From NCBI GenBank assembly GCA_015272395.1, contig JACYLQ010000022.1:372001-436000 (forward strand): a DNA stretch of 64,000 bases. Direction: 5' to 3'. Shown here in pieces: positions 19,604 through 28,676 of this stretch. Made by a program: the position numbers and the translations under genes. How positions within the stretch are numbered: the first letter of the stretch is position 1; every line of letters begins with the position of its first letter. The stretch comes from Calothrix sp. C42_A2020_038. GTDB taxonomy: Bacteria > Cyanobacteriota > Cyanobacteriia > Cyanobacteriales > Nostocaceae. Below the pieces are notes generated by a model that made no database searches, had not been told where the DNA came from, and saw nothing but the letters and a program-made list of their open reading frames with translations.

Positions 19604-19723
19604 TGAGCGCAAGTTGAATCCCTTTCGTTGGAAAAATTGGAAAATTTGGGAGAAGCTTTGCTTGATTTTAGCAGTATGGCTGATTTAGATTCTTGGTTGG
19701 ACAGGTTGAGTAGTAATTCTTAA
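19604..19723 (+). pseudogene. remnant of the C-terminus of a DUF4351 (Rpn-type nuclease/transposase-like) protein
   Basis: The frame from 19607 to the TAA at 19723 reads AQVESLSLEKLENLGEALL then DFSSMADLDSWLDRL. This is the characteristic end of DUF4351 proteins, which are abundant in filamentous cyanobacteria next to a PD-(D/E)XK (Rpn-like) domain. A TGA interrupts the frame directly upstream and no body of the gene remains. It marks an old deletion. Confidence 0.75.
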
Positions 19724-19956
19724 AGGTGATTGTGGGAGCGACACCTGACTGTAAGCCATACTCTAACACCAATAATTTGTGTTTTAGATAAATTGATATT
19801 TAAAAGACTTGGAGATATGAAGTTTTACATGGTCAAATAAAAATGACACTATGATTGAGCGCAGTTTCCTGTGGTTTGCAGTAGTTGGAGACAAATTGCG
19901 TAACCGATGGTAGACTGCGCGTAATTAATTAGTAAAGACATTCTTATTATCTGACC

Positions 19957-21156
19957 ATGAAAAAAGTTATTATTAATACATTATTACTTGTTGCTGGTAC
20001 GATATTAGTTACGGCTTGTACTAGTGGAAATAATAGTGATACAAACAATGCTGGCACATCAAGCGCCATTCCCATTGGTATTGGTTTTGCTCAAACGAGT
20101 AATATCGCATTACTCGGTCAAGATGGAGTAAATGGAGTCAAAATCGCTGAGAAGTACTTTAATGATAAAGGTGGTGTCAACGGCACCCCGATTAAATTAG
20201 TGTTTCAAGATACTGGTGGAGATGAGCAAGGCGCCATCAATGCCTTTCAAACGTTAATAAATAAAGATAGAGTTGTAGGAATTGTTGGGCCAACTTTATC
20301 ACAACAAGCATTCAGCGCTAGCCCCATAGCTGACCGTGCCAAAGTACCTGTAATTGGAGCATCGAATACAGCTAAAGGTATTCCCGAAATTGGTGATTAT
20401 GTCGCGCGCGTTTCTGCACCTGTATCGACTGTGGCGCCGAATGCAGTCAAAGCTGCATTGAAGCAAAACCCAAATATTAAGAGAGTAGCTGTTTTCTTTG
20501 CACAAAATGATGCTTTTAACAAGTCGGAGACCGAAATTTTTCAAAAAGCTGTCAAGGACTCTGGCTTGGAATTAGTCACAGTTCAAAAGTTTCAAACTAC
20601 CGATACCGACTTTCAAGCACAAGCGACGAGTGCAATTAACGCCAAACCCGATTTGGTAATTATATCCGGATTAACAGCAGATGGAGGTAATTTAGTTCGG
20701 CAGTTACGTGAACTTGGTTACAAAGGTGCAATTATTGGTGGCAACGGTTTCAATACATCCAATATATTTAAGGTTTGTCGAGCATCGTGTGACGGTGTGA
20801 TGCTCGCGCAAGCATACAGTCCTGAACATCCTGGAGAAATTAACAAGACATTTCGCCAAGCATACCTTAGCCAGTTTAAAACCGAACCACCTCAATTTAG
20901 CGCCCAAGCTTTTGCAGCAGTTCAAGTTTATGTCGAAGCACTGCAAGCTTTAGATAAAAAAACGAAAGTTAGTACTTTACCGTTACCACAACTGCGAACC
21001 GAGTTGAACAAGCAGTTATTAACAGGTAAATATAACACTCCTCTAGGTGAAATATCATTTACACCAGCAGGTGAAATAGTACAAAAAGACTTTTACGTAG
21101 CTCAAATCAAAATGGAGAAGGACGGTAGTACAGGTAAATTTGCTTTAGTGAAGTAA
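19957..21156 (+). CDS. livJ: ABC importer substrate-binding lipoprotein for branched-chain/neutral amino acids
   Basis: 399-aa periplasmic binding protein of the HAAT (LIV) family. The N-terminus MKKVIINTLLLVAGTILVTAC is a lipoprotein signal with cysteine at residue 21, followed by a Ser/Asn-rich tether. The mature part has family features: GIGFAQTSNIALLGQDGVNG, NDKGGVNGTPIKLVFQDTGG, VGIVGPTLSQQ and later GAIIGGNGFNTSN. It is the first gene of a five-gene set on the same strand (binding protein, two permeases, two ATPases). Related systems in Anabaena take up neutral amino acids (N-I/Nat) or branched-chain amino acids. The precise ligand is not determined by sequence. Confidence 0.92.
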   Translation: MKKVIINTLLLVAGTILVTACTSGNNSDTNNAGTSSAIPIGIGFAQTSNIALLGQDGVNGVKIAEKYFNDKGGVNGTPIKLVFQDTGGDEQGAINAFQTLINKDRVVGIVGPTLSQQAFSASPIADRAKVPVIGASNTAKGIPEIGDYVARVSAPVSTVAPNAVKAALKQNPNIKRVAVFFAQNDAFNKSETEIFQKAVKDSGLELVTVQKFQTTDTDFQAQATSAINAKPDLVIISGLTADGGNLVRQLRELGYKGAIIGGNGFNTSNIFKVCRASCDGVMLAQAYSPEHPGEINKTFRQAYLSQFKTEPPQFSAQAFAAVQVYVEALQALDKKTKVSTLPLPQLRTELNKQLLTGKYNTPLGEISFTPAGEIVQKDFYVAQIKMEKDGSTGKFALVK

Positions 21157-21213
21157 TTGGCATCAGGTGGGCATTGCCCACCCAACTTTTAAAATTTATT
21201 TCATAACAATTAA

Positions 21214-22161
21214 ATGCTGACATTATTTTTTCAACAACTTTTAAATGGTTTGTCAATTGGTAGTACGTATGCAATTTTTGCTTTAGGATACACTCTTGTT
21301 TATTCGATTTTAGGAATTATTAATTTATCTCACGGCGCCGTTTTTACTCTTGGTGCGTATTTAACGTATACGCTAATGGGGGGTACGTTTGGATTTAGTG
21401 GAGTGTTGGCAAATACAACACTACCTTTGGCTTTACCATTTGCAATTGCTTTGATACTAAGCAGTATGTTAGCAGGACTCGTTGGAGTTGCTATCGAACG
21501 AATTGCGTTTTTACCATTACGACGCAAAAATTCTGACCCATTGTTGACGGTGGTGTCCAGCTTGGGTGTTGGTGTCGTCATTGTTAACTTAATTCAATAT
21601 TTAGTAGGCGCCGAAAATTATAACTTTCCTGCTAACACTTATGGAAACCTACCACCTGCAATTAACTTTGGCACAGATGAAAACCCAATTCCAATTCGGA
21701 CTGTGCAGATAGTAATTTTTGTGATTTCAGTAATTATTGTATCTATTTTAACTTATTTTATCAATTGTACTAAGTATGGAAAAGCGATGCAAGCAATTGC
21801 TGAAGACCCAACAACAGCAAGTTTATTAGGAATTAATAGTGATAGATTGATTATTTTAACTTTCTTTATCAGCAGTTTTTTAGCCAGTATTGCGGGAAGT
21901 TTACTAGCTTCAAGTGTAAGTATTGCTGGACCATATTTCGGAATAGCTTTTGGTTTACGAGGTTTAGCAGTAATTGTTTTGGGTGGTTTAGGTAGTATTC
22001 CTGGCGCCGTTGTTGGTGGTTTTTTGATTGGAATTATTGAAGCATTTGTACCAGGGCAATTTTCTGGCTATAAAGATGCCGTTGCCTTTGGTATTTTATT
22101 CATCATGTTATTAGTGCGACCACAAGGTTTACTCGGACGTAAATTCATTCAAAAAGTATAA
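21214..22161 (+). CDS. livH: branched-chain/neutral amino-acid ABC permease, LivH type
   Basis: 315-aa inner-membrane permease with about eight helices. Typical LivH opening FFQQLLNGLSIGSTYAIFAL, then GYTLVYSILGIINLSHGAV. The ATPase-contact loop reads YGKAMQAIAEDPTTASLLGI, and the C-terminal half has GLGSIPGAVVGGFLIGIIEA-like residues. It starts 57 bases after the binding-protein stop. It forms the translocation pore with LivM. Confidence 0.93.
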   Translation: MLTLFFQQLLNGLSIGSTYAIFALGYTLVYSILGIINLSHGAVFTLGAYLTYTLMGGTFGFSGVLANTTLPLALPFAIALILSSMLAGLVGVAIERIAFLPLRRKNSDPLLTVVSSLGVGVVIVNLIQYLVGAENYNFPANTYGNLPPAINFGTDENPIPIRTVQIVIFVISVIIVSILTYFINCTKYGKAMQAIAEDPTTASLLGINSDRLIILTFFISSFLASIAGSLLASSVSIAGPYFGIAFGLRGLAVIVLGGLGSIPGAVVGGFLIGIIEAFVPGQFSGYKDAVAFGILFIMLLVRPQGLLGRKFIQKV

Positions 22162-22187
22162 CTCCCAACTCCCAACTCCTAACTCAA
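22160..22187. repeat. heptameric tandem repeat (AACTCCC) between livH and livM
   Basis: Four heptamers in a row (AACTCCC, AACTCCC, AACTCCT, AACTCAA) overlap the end of livH and end five bases before the livM start codon. The same STRR family occurs at 41369-41410. Here it occupies the place of the ribosome-binding site, so livM lacks a clear Shine-Dalgarno and may be translationally coupled. Confidence 0.8.
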
Positions 22188-22192
22188 AAATT

Positions 22193-23101
22193 ATGGCAGA
22201 CTTCTTTAATACTTACGGTTCATTACTAGTTTCGATGGTGCTAGGCGCCTTATTAGGATTGTCGTTATATTTACCAATAATGGCAGGGCAGCTATCGTTG
22301 GCAAGTCCTGGTTTTTATGCATTAGGTGGATATATTGCAGCAATTTTATCAACAACTGTCTTTAATACTGGTGCCGGATTCCCTGCATATTTACTGTTAT
22401 TGGAAATGGTAATTGCTGCTTTGGTATCGGGGTTATTGGGAGTTGCAGTGGGTATCCCTGCTTTGCGGTTGCGAGGGATTTATCTGGCAATTGCAACTAT
22501 TGCTTTTGTTGAAGTTTTGCGGGTACTGGCGCTAAATTTAGATATTACAGGTGGCGCCGTTGGTATTTTTGGTATTCCTCAACCTTTTTCAAGTCAGATT
22601 GAGTACCTTTGGGTTGCTTTACCTTTGTTGATTGTAACAATGGTGTTAATTTATCGCTTGGAACGGGTACGTGTAGGTAGAGCGTTAATTGCTATTCGTG
22701 AGGATGAATTAGCTGCGGGTGCAATGGGGATTAATCCGACTTACTATAAGGTACTAGCTTTTACTTTAGGGTCAATTTTAGCTGGTATTGTTGGTGTGAT
22801 TAGCGCACATTTTCTCAATACTTGGAACGCACGTCAAGGTACTTTTGATGCGAGTATTATTTACTTGACTTTTGTATTAATTGGTGGGTCAAGAACTTTT
22901 TTGGGTTCAGTGGTTGGTGGGATAGCTTTTACTGCTTTACCAGAAGTGTTGAGAGGGTTGGCTGATACAGGTGGTTTACCTGTTTGGCTAGCACAGTTTT
23001 TACGCGATGGACGGTTGATTATTTTTGGGGTATTGATTGTTGTAGGAACGATATTTTTTCCCCAAGGGTTGGTAACTCCCAAGGTTTTCAGAGGTAAATA
23101 A
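22193..23101 (+). CDS. livM: branched-chain/neutral amino-acid ABC permease, LivM type
   Basis: 302-aa permease partner of LivH. Features: SLYLPIMAGQLSLASPGFYALGGY, GIPALRLRGIYLAIATIAF and the cytoplasmic coupling loop GRALIAIREDELAAGAMGIN. The C-terminal helix ends with TIFFPQGLV, typical of LivM. It follows livH after 31 bases and precedes livG by seven, consistent with an operon. Confidence 0.93.
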   Translation: MADFFNTYGSLLVSMVLGALLGLSLYLPIMAGQLSLASPGFYALGGYIAAILSTTVFNTGAGFPAYLLLLEMVIAALVSGLLGVAVGIPALRLRGIYLAIATIAFVEVLRVLALNLDITGGAVGIFGIPQPFSSQIEYLWVALPLLIVTMVLIYRLERVRVGRALIAIREDELAAGAMGINPTYYKVLAFTLGSILAGIVGVISAHFLNTWNARQGTFDASIIYLTFVLIGGSRTFLGSVVGGIAFTALPEVLRGLADTGGLPVWLAQFLRDGRLIIFGVLIVVGTIFFPQGLVTPKVFRGK

Positions 23102-23108
23102 ACTGCAG

Positions 23109-23885
23109 ATGAAGAGTATGAGTGATATTATTTTGGAGTCGCAATCTTTGACACGCCGTTTTGGTGGGTTAGTTGCAGTCAACAATGTTTCGTTTTCTGT
23201 AAGTAAAAACGAAATTTTTGGGTTAATTGGTCCGAACGGCGCCGGGAAAACTACTTTATTTAATTTGATTACAGGATTAATTGCTCCTTCAGAAGGCAAA
23301 TTGATTTATCAAGGGACAGTAATTTCTCAAAAAAAAACTCATGAAATTGCCTCTTTAGGTATTGCTCGAACCTTTCAGAATATCCGTTTGTTTGGTGAGC
23401 TATCTGCTTTAGAAAATGTCATTATTGCTAGACATTTACATACTAAGAGTGGAATATTTACAGGTGTTTTTGGTATACCACCTGCACCCAAGGAAGAACT
23501 TCAAAGCAAGCAAAAAGCTTTAGAATTACTCGAACTAGTAGGTTTACATGAACGCGCGTATGAAAGTGCAAAAAACTTTGCATATGGAGATCAACGTCGC
23601 TTAGAAATAGCGCGCGCACTCGCTCTCGAGCCAGAGGTTCTTCTACTCGATGAACCAGCAGCAGGTATGAACCCTAGTGAAAAACAACAGCTTAGTAACT
23701 TCATCAAGCAAATACGTGACACGTTCAACTTAACAGTTATTCTAATCGAACACCACGTTCCTTTAGTGATGGGGTTATGTTCACGTATTGCGGTCTTAAA
23801 TTTCGGTCAACTAATAGCACTAGACAAACCCAATATAGTCAGAAACAACCCAGCTGTAATTGAAGCATACCTAGGAAACGAATGA
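23109..23885 (+). CDS. livG: branched-chain/neutral amino-acid ABC ATPase, LivG type
   Basis: 258-aa cytoplasmic ATPase. Walker A is GPNGAGKTT, followed by LFNLITGL. The LivG-specific IARTFQNIRLFGELSALENV comes next. The signature region is degenerate, AYGDQRRLEIARALALEP in place of LSGGQ, as is normal for LivG. Walker B is VLLLDEPAAGMNP and the switch histidine lies in LIEHH. Start could be 23109 or the ATG three codons later (MSDIILES). Confidence 0.94.
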   Translation: MKSMSDIILESQSLTRRFGGLVAVNNVSFSVSKNEIFGLIGPNGAGKTTLFNLITGLIAPSEGKLIYQGTVISQKKTHEIASLGIARTFQNIRLFGELSALENVIIARHLHTKSGIFTGVFGIPPAPKEELQSKQKALELLELVGLHERAYESAKNFAYGDQRRLEIARALALEPEVLLLDEPAAGMNPSEKQQLSNFIKQIRDTFNLTVILIEHHVPLVMGLCSRIAVLNFGQLIALDKPNIVRNNPAVIEAYLGNE

Positions 23886-23907
23886 TACGATTTTGGATTT
23901 TAGATAT

Positions 23908-24624
23908 ATGAACAAGATCACAATCTTAGAAACAAAAGACCTCTATGTAAACTACGGTGGTATCCAAGCGCTTAAAAACATTAACTTATATATAAATAAT
24001 GGCGAAGTAGTTACCCTAGTCGGCGCCAACGGTGCAGGAAAAACAACCACTTTGCGAGCCATTTCCAAAATCATCAATATCAAAAGCGGTGAGATTATTT
24101 ACAATGGACGCAATATTATTCGGCGTCCACCTCACGAAATCGTCCAGTTAGGTATTGCCCATTGTCCTGAAGGAAGACGAGTACTTGCGCGTCAAACAGT
24201 TTATGATAACTTATTGCTTGGCGCCTTTATCCGCAATGATAAAGCAGGTATCCAACTAGATATCAAGCGCCAGTTTGAACTATTTCCAAGACTTGCCGAA
24301 CGTCGCAACCAGTTAGCAGGAACCCTCAGTGGTGGTGAACAACAAATGTTAGCCATTGCCCGTGCGTTAATGAGCAGACCACAACTACTACTACTCGATG
24401 AACCCAGCTTAGGATTGGCGCCTGCAATTGTTCGAGAAATATTTACAATTATTCAAAACCTACGTAGTACAGGTGTTACTATTTTACTCGTTGAGCAAAA
24501 CGCCAATTTAGCCTTACAGATTGCTGACAGAGGATATGTACTAGAAGCAGGTTGTATTACTTTGACAGGCGCCGCATCAGAACTAATTACCGATGAACGT
24601 GTAATGAAAGCTTATTTAGGTTAG
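23908..24624 (+). CDS. livF: branched-chain/neutral amino-acid ABC ATPase, LivF type
   Basis: Second ATPase of the importer, 238 aa from the ATG at 23908; a TTG five codons earlier is less likely because that stretch is STRR repeat. Walker A GANGAGKTTTLRAIS, signature LSGGEQQMLAIARALM, Walker B LLLLDEPSLGLAP, and VEQNA after it. GIAHCPEGRRVLARQTVYDNL is the LivF-type Q-loop region. It closes the operon; no further gene follows on this strand before the sensor kinase. Confidence 0.94.
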   Translation: MNKITILETKDLYVNYGGIQALKNINLYINNGEVVTLVGANGAGKTTTLRAISKIINIKSGEIIYNGRNIIRRPPHEIVQLGIAHCPEGRRVLARQTVYDNLLLGAFIRNDKAGIQLDIKRQFELFPRLAERRNQLAGTLSGGEQQMLAIARALMSRPQLLLLDEPSLGLAPAIVREIFTIIQNLRSTGVTILLVEQNANLALQIADRGYVLEAGCITLTGAASELITDERVMKAYLG

Positions 24625-24723
24625 TTTTGAGGGCTACAATACTTTGCTGGAAGGTTTTGCTGACTGAGCAAGGTCATAAAACCAAGTACTATTAGCCCAA
24701 CTCAAACAGAGACATAAGTTGGC

Positions 24724-24792
24724 ATGGGCATTAAAGAACAACTACTTCAAGAAATTGAATCCTATCCAAATTTTCTGTACATGTATAGATAA
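24724..24792 (+). pseudogene. 22-codon fragment resembling the N-terminus of a DUF2281-type antitoxin
   Basis: The frame reads MGIKEQLLQEIESYPNFLYMYR and stops. Cyanobacterial DUF2281 (VapB-like) proteins commonly begin with a KEQLLQEIE motif followed by a helix ending in LDFL. The rest is missing. It is probably a relic of a toxin-antitoxin unit between the importer and the kinase gene; the match is short. Confidence 0.4.
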
Positions 24793-24840
24793 ACCACATA
24801 TTGGGGGAAAAATAACTTCAGCAAAAACAACTTGTTATGT

Positions 24841-27126
24841 ATGACATCTAATTCGGCTGTAGACTACAACAAAAAGCCCCTCAAGAAAATACCTCTCCTA
24901 CTGATTCTTGTAATCCCCTTTATAATACAAATCTTTGCAGCAGTAGGATTAGTTGGGTATTTATCGTTTATCCAAGGCAAAAAAGCTGTAAATGACCTAA
25001 CATTGCAGTTGATGGAACAAGCTAGTAAGCAAGTAGATGAGCATTTAGATAAGTATCTAGCTTTACCACAAAAACTTTTGCAAATGAATGTGGATACCAT
25101 AACTAATGGGCAATTGAATCTTAACGACCAAAAAGCTAGCGAACGCCATTTTTGGCGCCAAGCCAAAGCATTTAAAAATATTAGCTATATTGGTTATGTT
25201 TTAACAGATGGTACAGAAGCAGGTGCGGGACGTTGGATTAACGGCGTAGATTTACTAGTTTATGAGAACCTTAAGGGAGATGGTAAAGCTTCAGATTTTA
25301 TTACTGATAATCAGGGGAATCGTGTGCGACTTTTGCAAAGTTATGATATTGACCCGTTATCGTTACAAGCATATAAGGATGTAGTTAAAGCTGGCAAACC
25401 AATTTGGGGTCAAATTTATAATTTTGAACCAATTAATATACAAGTCACCAAGGAAGGTAAGGCTATTGAAAATGATAATGTTTTAACGAATAATCTTGGT
25501 TTTAAAAATTATGTTTCATTACCTGCACGAAAACCAATATATAACAATAAAAATAAATTAGTTGGTATTATTGCAATTGATATATTATTATCTGAAATTA
25601 GCGAGTTTATCAATAGTATAAAGATAAGCAATAATGCACAGATTTTCATTATTGAAAGAGACGGATTATTGATAGCGACTTCAAGTCAAAGTTCAATTTG
25701 GTATAAAGTCAATGACACAAATAAAAGGTACAACGCGCTGCAAAGTCCTGACATTCTTACTCGTAACGTCGCTAATGAGTTAAAACAAAAATTTAATTCA
25801 TTTCAAGAAATTAAACAGAATTTAGATACTAGTATTATTTTCAACAAACAATCTTATTTTGTTCGAGTTACACCGTGGCAAGATGAATATGGTTTAGATT
25901 GGCTAATTGTTATTACTGTTCCCCAATCCGATTTCATGGCAGAAATTAATGCTAGTACTCGTACCACTATAGTGCTATCTTTTGCTGCTTTATTAGTTGC
26001 AATATTTATCGGAGTATACACAGCGCGCTATCTGACTCAACCGATTCTCAGCTTAAGCCAAGCAAGTGAAGCCATTGCAATTGGTAAACTTAATCAGAAT
26101 ATTCCTGAAAATCGAATTAAAGAACTGAATATTGTTGGTGATTCATTTAATCGAATGGCACAACAGTTACGAGACTCATTTACAGCTTTAGAAAAAGCAA
26201 ATATAGAATTAGAAAAAACAAACGAAGAGCTTGAAAACCGAGTTATTCAAAGAACAGAAAAACTTTCTCAAGCCCTTAAGGAGTTACAACAAACCCAAGC
26301 ACATTTAGTACAAACAGAAAAAATGTCTTCGCTGGGGCAAATGGTTGCAGGAGTTGCACATGAAATCAATAATCCTGTTAACTTTATCCACGGTAATTTA
26401 TCTCACATAGATGATTATATCCAAGAATTGCTCCAATTAATACAAGCGTATCAAATCTGTTTTCCAAATCCTCCAGAAGCAATTCAAGGAATTATTCAGA
26501 GACTTGATTTAGATTTTCTAATCGAAGATTTAAATAATATTATCGGTTCTATGTCTACAGGTACTAACCGTATTCGAGAAATTGTCTTATCACTTCGTAA
26601 TTTTTCAAGACTTGATGAAGCTGAATGTAAACAAGTAAATATTCATGAAGGAATAGATAGTACTTTAATGATTTTACAACACCGTCTGAAAGCAAAATCC
26701 AACTATCCAGAAATTAAAATTATTAAAGAATATGGTCAATTACCATTAGTTAATTGCTATGCTGGACAATTAAACCAAGTATTTATGAATATTTTAGCAA
26801 ATGCTATTGATGCTCTAGAAGATTCATTTAATTCATCTATAAATATAAAATCAACTAGTGTCCCTACAATTTGGATTCATACTCAAATCACAGAAAAAAA
26901 TAATGTACTAATATCTATAGCCGATAATGGCAATGGCATTCCAGATAATATTATGAGTAAATTATTCGACCCATTCTTTACTACCAAATCTGTAGGGAAA
27001 GGTACAGGCTTAGGATTATCAATTAGTTATCAAATCATAGTAGAAAAGCATAAAGGTAAAATTTATTGTGATTCCAAATTGGGAGAAGGAACAAAATTTA
27101 TAATTGAAATTCCGTTAACTAATTGA
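24841..27126 (+). CDS. sensor histidine kinase with extracytoplasmic dCache-like domain
   Basis: 761 aa from the ATG at 24841. A transmembrane helix (about 16-38) leads to a ~335-residue periplasmic region with features of double-Cache sensors (WINGVDLLVY, SLQAYKDVVKAGKPIWGQIY, VGIIAIDI, VTPWQDEYGLDWLIVITVP). A second helix (about 378-398) is followed by HAMP, a coiled coil (residues ~430-490) and the transmitter. The phosphoacceptor lies in GVAHEINNP (His ~505), the N-box in NQVFMNILANAIDAL, and G-boxes in DNGNGIP and GKGTGLGLS. It likely senses a small organic ligand outside the cell, perhaps an amino acid given the adjacent importer; that is inference. No response regulator is adjacent. 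Confidence 0.93.
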   Translation: MTSNSAVDYNKKPLKKIPLLLILVIPFIIQIFAAVGLVGYLSFIQGKKAVNDLTLQLMEQASKQVDEHLDKYLALPQKLLQMNVDTITNGQLNLNDQKASERHFWRQAKAFKNISYIGYVLTDGTEAGAGRWINGVDLLVYENLKGDGKASDFITDNQGNRVRLLQSYDIDPLSLQAYKDVVKAGKPIWGQIYNFEPINIQVTKEGKAIENDNVLTNNLGFKNYVSLPARKPIYNNKNKLVGIIAIDILLSEISEFINSIKISNNAQIFIIERDGLLIATSSQSSIWYKVNDTNKRYNALQSPDILTRNVANELKQKFNSFQEIKQNLDTSIIFNKQSYFVRVTPWQDEYGLDWLIVITVPQSDFMAEINASTRTTIVLSFAALLVAIFIGVYTARYLTQPILSLSQASEAIAIGKLNQNIPENRIKELNIVGDSFNRMAQQLRDSFTALEKANIELEKTNEELENRVIQRTEKLSQALKELQQTQAHLVQTEKMSSLGQMVAGVAHEINNPVNFIHGNLSHIDDYIQELLQLIQAYQICFPNPPEAIQGIIQRLDLDFLIEDLNNIIGSMSTGTNRIREIVLSLRNFSRLDEAECKQVNIHEGIDSTLMILQHRLKAKSNYPEIKIIKEYGQLPLVNCYAGQLNQVFMNILANAIDALEDSFNSSINIKSTSVPTIWIHTQITEKNNVLISIADNGNGIPDNIMSKLFDPFFTTKSVGKGTGLGLSISYQIIVEKHKGKIYCDSKLGEGTKFIIEIPLTN

Positions 27127-27155
27127 TTACCAACTAATTTAATTAGTTGGTAATC
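27125..27155. terminator. bidirectional terminator between the sensor kinase and P450 genes
   Basis: A perfect 13-bp stem (GATTACCAACTAA / TTAGTTGGTAATC) with a TTTAA loop overlaps the kinase stop codon region. The kinase and P450 genes converge here. Confidence 0.8.
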
Positions 27156-27182
27156 TATAGCAGTTCTAAATTCCATATTATA

Positions 27183-27204
27183 GAGACACGATGAATCGCA
27201 TTTT
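27183..27204. repeat. degenerate copy of the GAGACGCGAT palindrome family
   Basis: GAGACACGAT-GA-ATCGCATTTT resembles the perfect palindrome at 2511-2532 with substitutions in the right arm. It is intergenic, between converging genes. Confidence 0.5.
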
Positions 27205-27273
27205 TACAGATAGATAATTTTTCGCAACTTATCTAGAGATGCGATAAGAAAATATTTGAAGTATATTATTGTT

Positions 27274-27296
27274 CCCCTTCCCTTATCAGGAAGGGG
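27274..27296 (-). terminator. hairpin after the P450 gene
   Basis: An 8-bp stem (CCCCTTCC / GGAAGGGG) with a seven-base loop lies 26 bases past the P450 stop on the minus strand. The motif CCCCTTCCC...GGAAGGGG is also a common dispersed palindrome in filamentous cyanobacteria, so it may be both repeat and terminator. Confidence 0.6.
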
Positions 27297-27321
27297 TTAG
27301 GTTATTAATTAATAACGAAAT

Positions 27322-28527
27322 CTAAAAAACAGGTGTAAATTGAATGAGTAGCTTCTTTAAGCCACGAGCAAAAAATCCATATTCTTCGGGTAACTCATCA
27401 TTAATAAACTGCATACCTGGCAGATTATCTAACAATAAATTTGTAGCAATAATTACTTCTTCTCTGGCTAGTTTGGTACCGATACAGAAGTGCTTACCTC
27501 CACCAAAAGCCAGATGATTTGCGGCGCCGGAAAATGCTCGGTTCATATCTAAGTCCTGGCGGAAAATATTAAATTTATCAGCATCAGAGTATTTGCGAGG
27601 GTCACGGTTTGCAGCAGCAATCAACCCAATAACCATTGAGTTTGCAGGAATGGTACCACCTGTCATTTGTACATCTTCAAGTGTCAAACGCATTAACCAC
27701 TGTATTGGAGATGAATAACGCAGGGTTTCTGTAAAAGCTTTCTCAATTAAACTGCGGTCTGCAATAACTTTTTGTAACTGTTCTCGGTGTATAATCAAAT
27801 TTCTAAACATTAAAGCTAGTGCTTTGTCGGTTGTTTCTCCTCCGGCGCCAAACAATAACATTGCCAGCGATGTAATTTCTGCATCAGTTAGTTTGATACC
27901 GTCTATTTCAGCCATACATAAGCTGGATAGTAAATCATCTTCTGGATTTTGCTTTTTTTGCTGGATAATTGGCGCCAAATAAGCTTGAAAGTTTTGACTA
28001 GATTGTAATCCTGCCGCAGTTACATCTGAGTTTTGTGATAAATTGGAAAGAAAATTGCCGATAGCTATACACCATTCTTTCAAAAATGGCATATCTTCCT
28101 TTGGTAAGCCTAATATAGTTCTAATCACATTGAGAGGATAAATACTAGTAAACTCTTCAACTAGTTCAACCTCTCCTCTACTGCGAAATTGACTTAGCAG
28201 TTCTTTGGCATTTTCTTCAATTAGTGGTAAAAACTTTTCGTTTAACTTGTAACTTCCAAGCGCTTGTATCACTAAATTACGATTTGTTGCATGTTCTCTG
28301 CCATCCATTTGTACCATTGTTCGACCATATACTGGTTCAAACTGTGCTTCCGCATGACGACTGGAAAATGCAGGGTCTTTAAACGCGCGTTCTACATCTT
28401 CATAGCGACTAATTACATAGCTATTGGTAGCTTCATGAAAAAAGAGTGGGTAATTTTCACGTATATCTTCATACATTGGATACGGTGATTTTTCAAATTC
28501 TGCGGAGAGAATATTAGGTGCCTGCAT
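27322..28527 (-). CDS. cytochrome P450 (class I-like, soluble)
   Basis: 401 aa from the ATG at 28527 (MQAPNILSAEF); an upstream in-frame extension runs into a palindromic repeat and is unlikely to be coding. The I-helix oxygen-binding motif is FGAGGETTDKA (Glu where Asp is more common), the ExxR motif ETLR, and the haem loop FGGGKHFCIG with the thiolate cysteine. HLAFGGG and ARDPRKY-like NRDPRKYSD also fit. There is no membrane anchor, so it should take electrons from ferredoxin. The substrate is unknown; no biosynthetic cluster surrounds it. It is divergent from the HstK-type kinase gene. Confidence 0.93.
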   Translation of the reverse strand: MQAPNILSAEFEKSPYPMYEDIRENYPLFFHEATNSYVISRYEDVERAFKDPAFSSRHAEAQFEPVYGRTMVQMDGREHATNRNLVIQALGSYKLNEKFLPLIEENAKELLSQFRSRGEVELVEEFTSIYPLNVIRTILGLPKEDMPFLKEWCIAIGNFLSNLSQNSDVTAAGLQSSQNFQAYLAPIIQQKKQNPEDDLLSSLCMAEIDGIKLTDAEITSLAMLLFGAGGETTDKALALMFRNLIIHREQLQKVIADRSLIEKAFTETLRYSSPIQWLMRLTLEDVQMTGGTIPANSMVIGLIAAANRDPRKYSDADKFNIFRQDLDMNRAFSGAANHLAFGGGKHFCIGTKLAREEVIIATNLLLDNLPGMQFINDELPEEYGFFARGLKKLLIQFTPVF

Positions 28528-28560
28528 AGTTTCAGATTGTGATGGTAACAAGATTTTACG

Positions 28561-28593
28561 AGATACCCGACTTCTCAAAGAAGTCAGGTATTT
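28561..28593. repeat. dispersed palindrome between P450 and kinase genes
   Basis: AGATACCCGACTTCT and AGAAGTCAGGTATTT pair around CAA with two mismatches. The AGATACCCGACTTCTT-type palindrome is a familiar dispersed repeat in Nostocales genomes. It sits in the divergent promoter region of both genes. Confidence 0.7.
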
Positions 28594-28676
28594 GAGTGTT
28601 TTTACTTACAAATTTTACTAATGTTTTGGGCACTCTATACAATAAAGAATTCAAAAAGCGAATCTCAGGTGAAATT

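Larger units (their letters stand above)
19477..19956. other. 480-base intergenic region before the amino-acid importer operon
   Basis: Holds a long hairpin (19547-19580) after the pentapeptide gene, the remnant of a DUF4351 protein tail (19604-19723), and the presumed promoter of the ABC importer in its last ~150 bases. Confidence 0.7.

Noticed and set aside
16287-19749. 12-bp inverted repeat TCAGGTGTCGCT / AGCGACACCTGA flanking the pentapeptide pair
   Set aside because: Too short over 3.5 kb to claim transposon ends; no transposase and no target duplication.
19800-19956. NtcA-type site (GTA-N8-TAC) before the amino-acid importer
   Set aside because: Only half-sites were found; no full palindrome with correct spacing.
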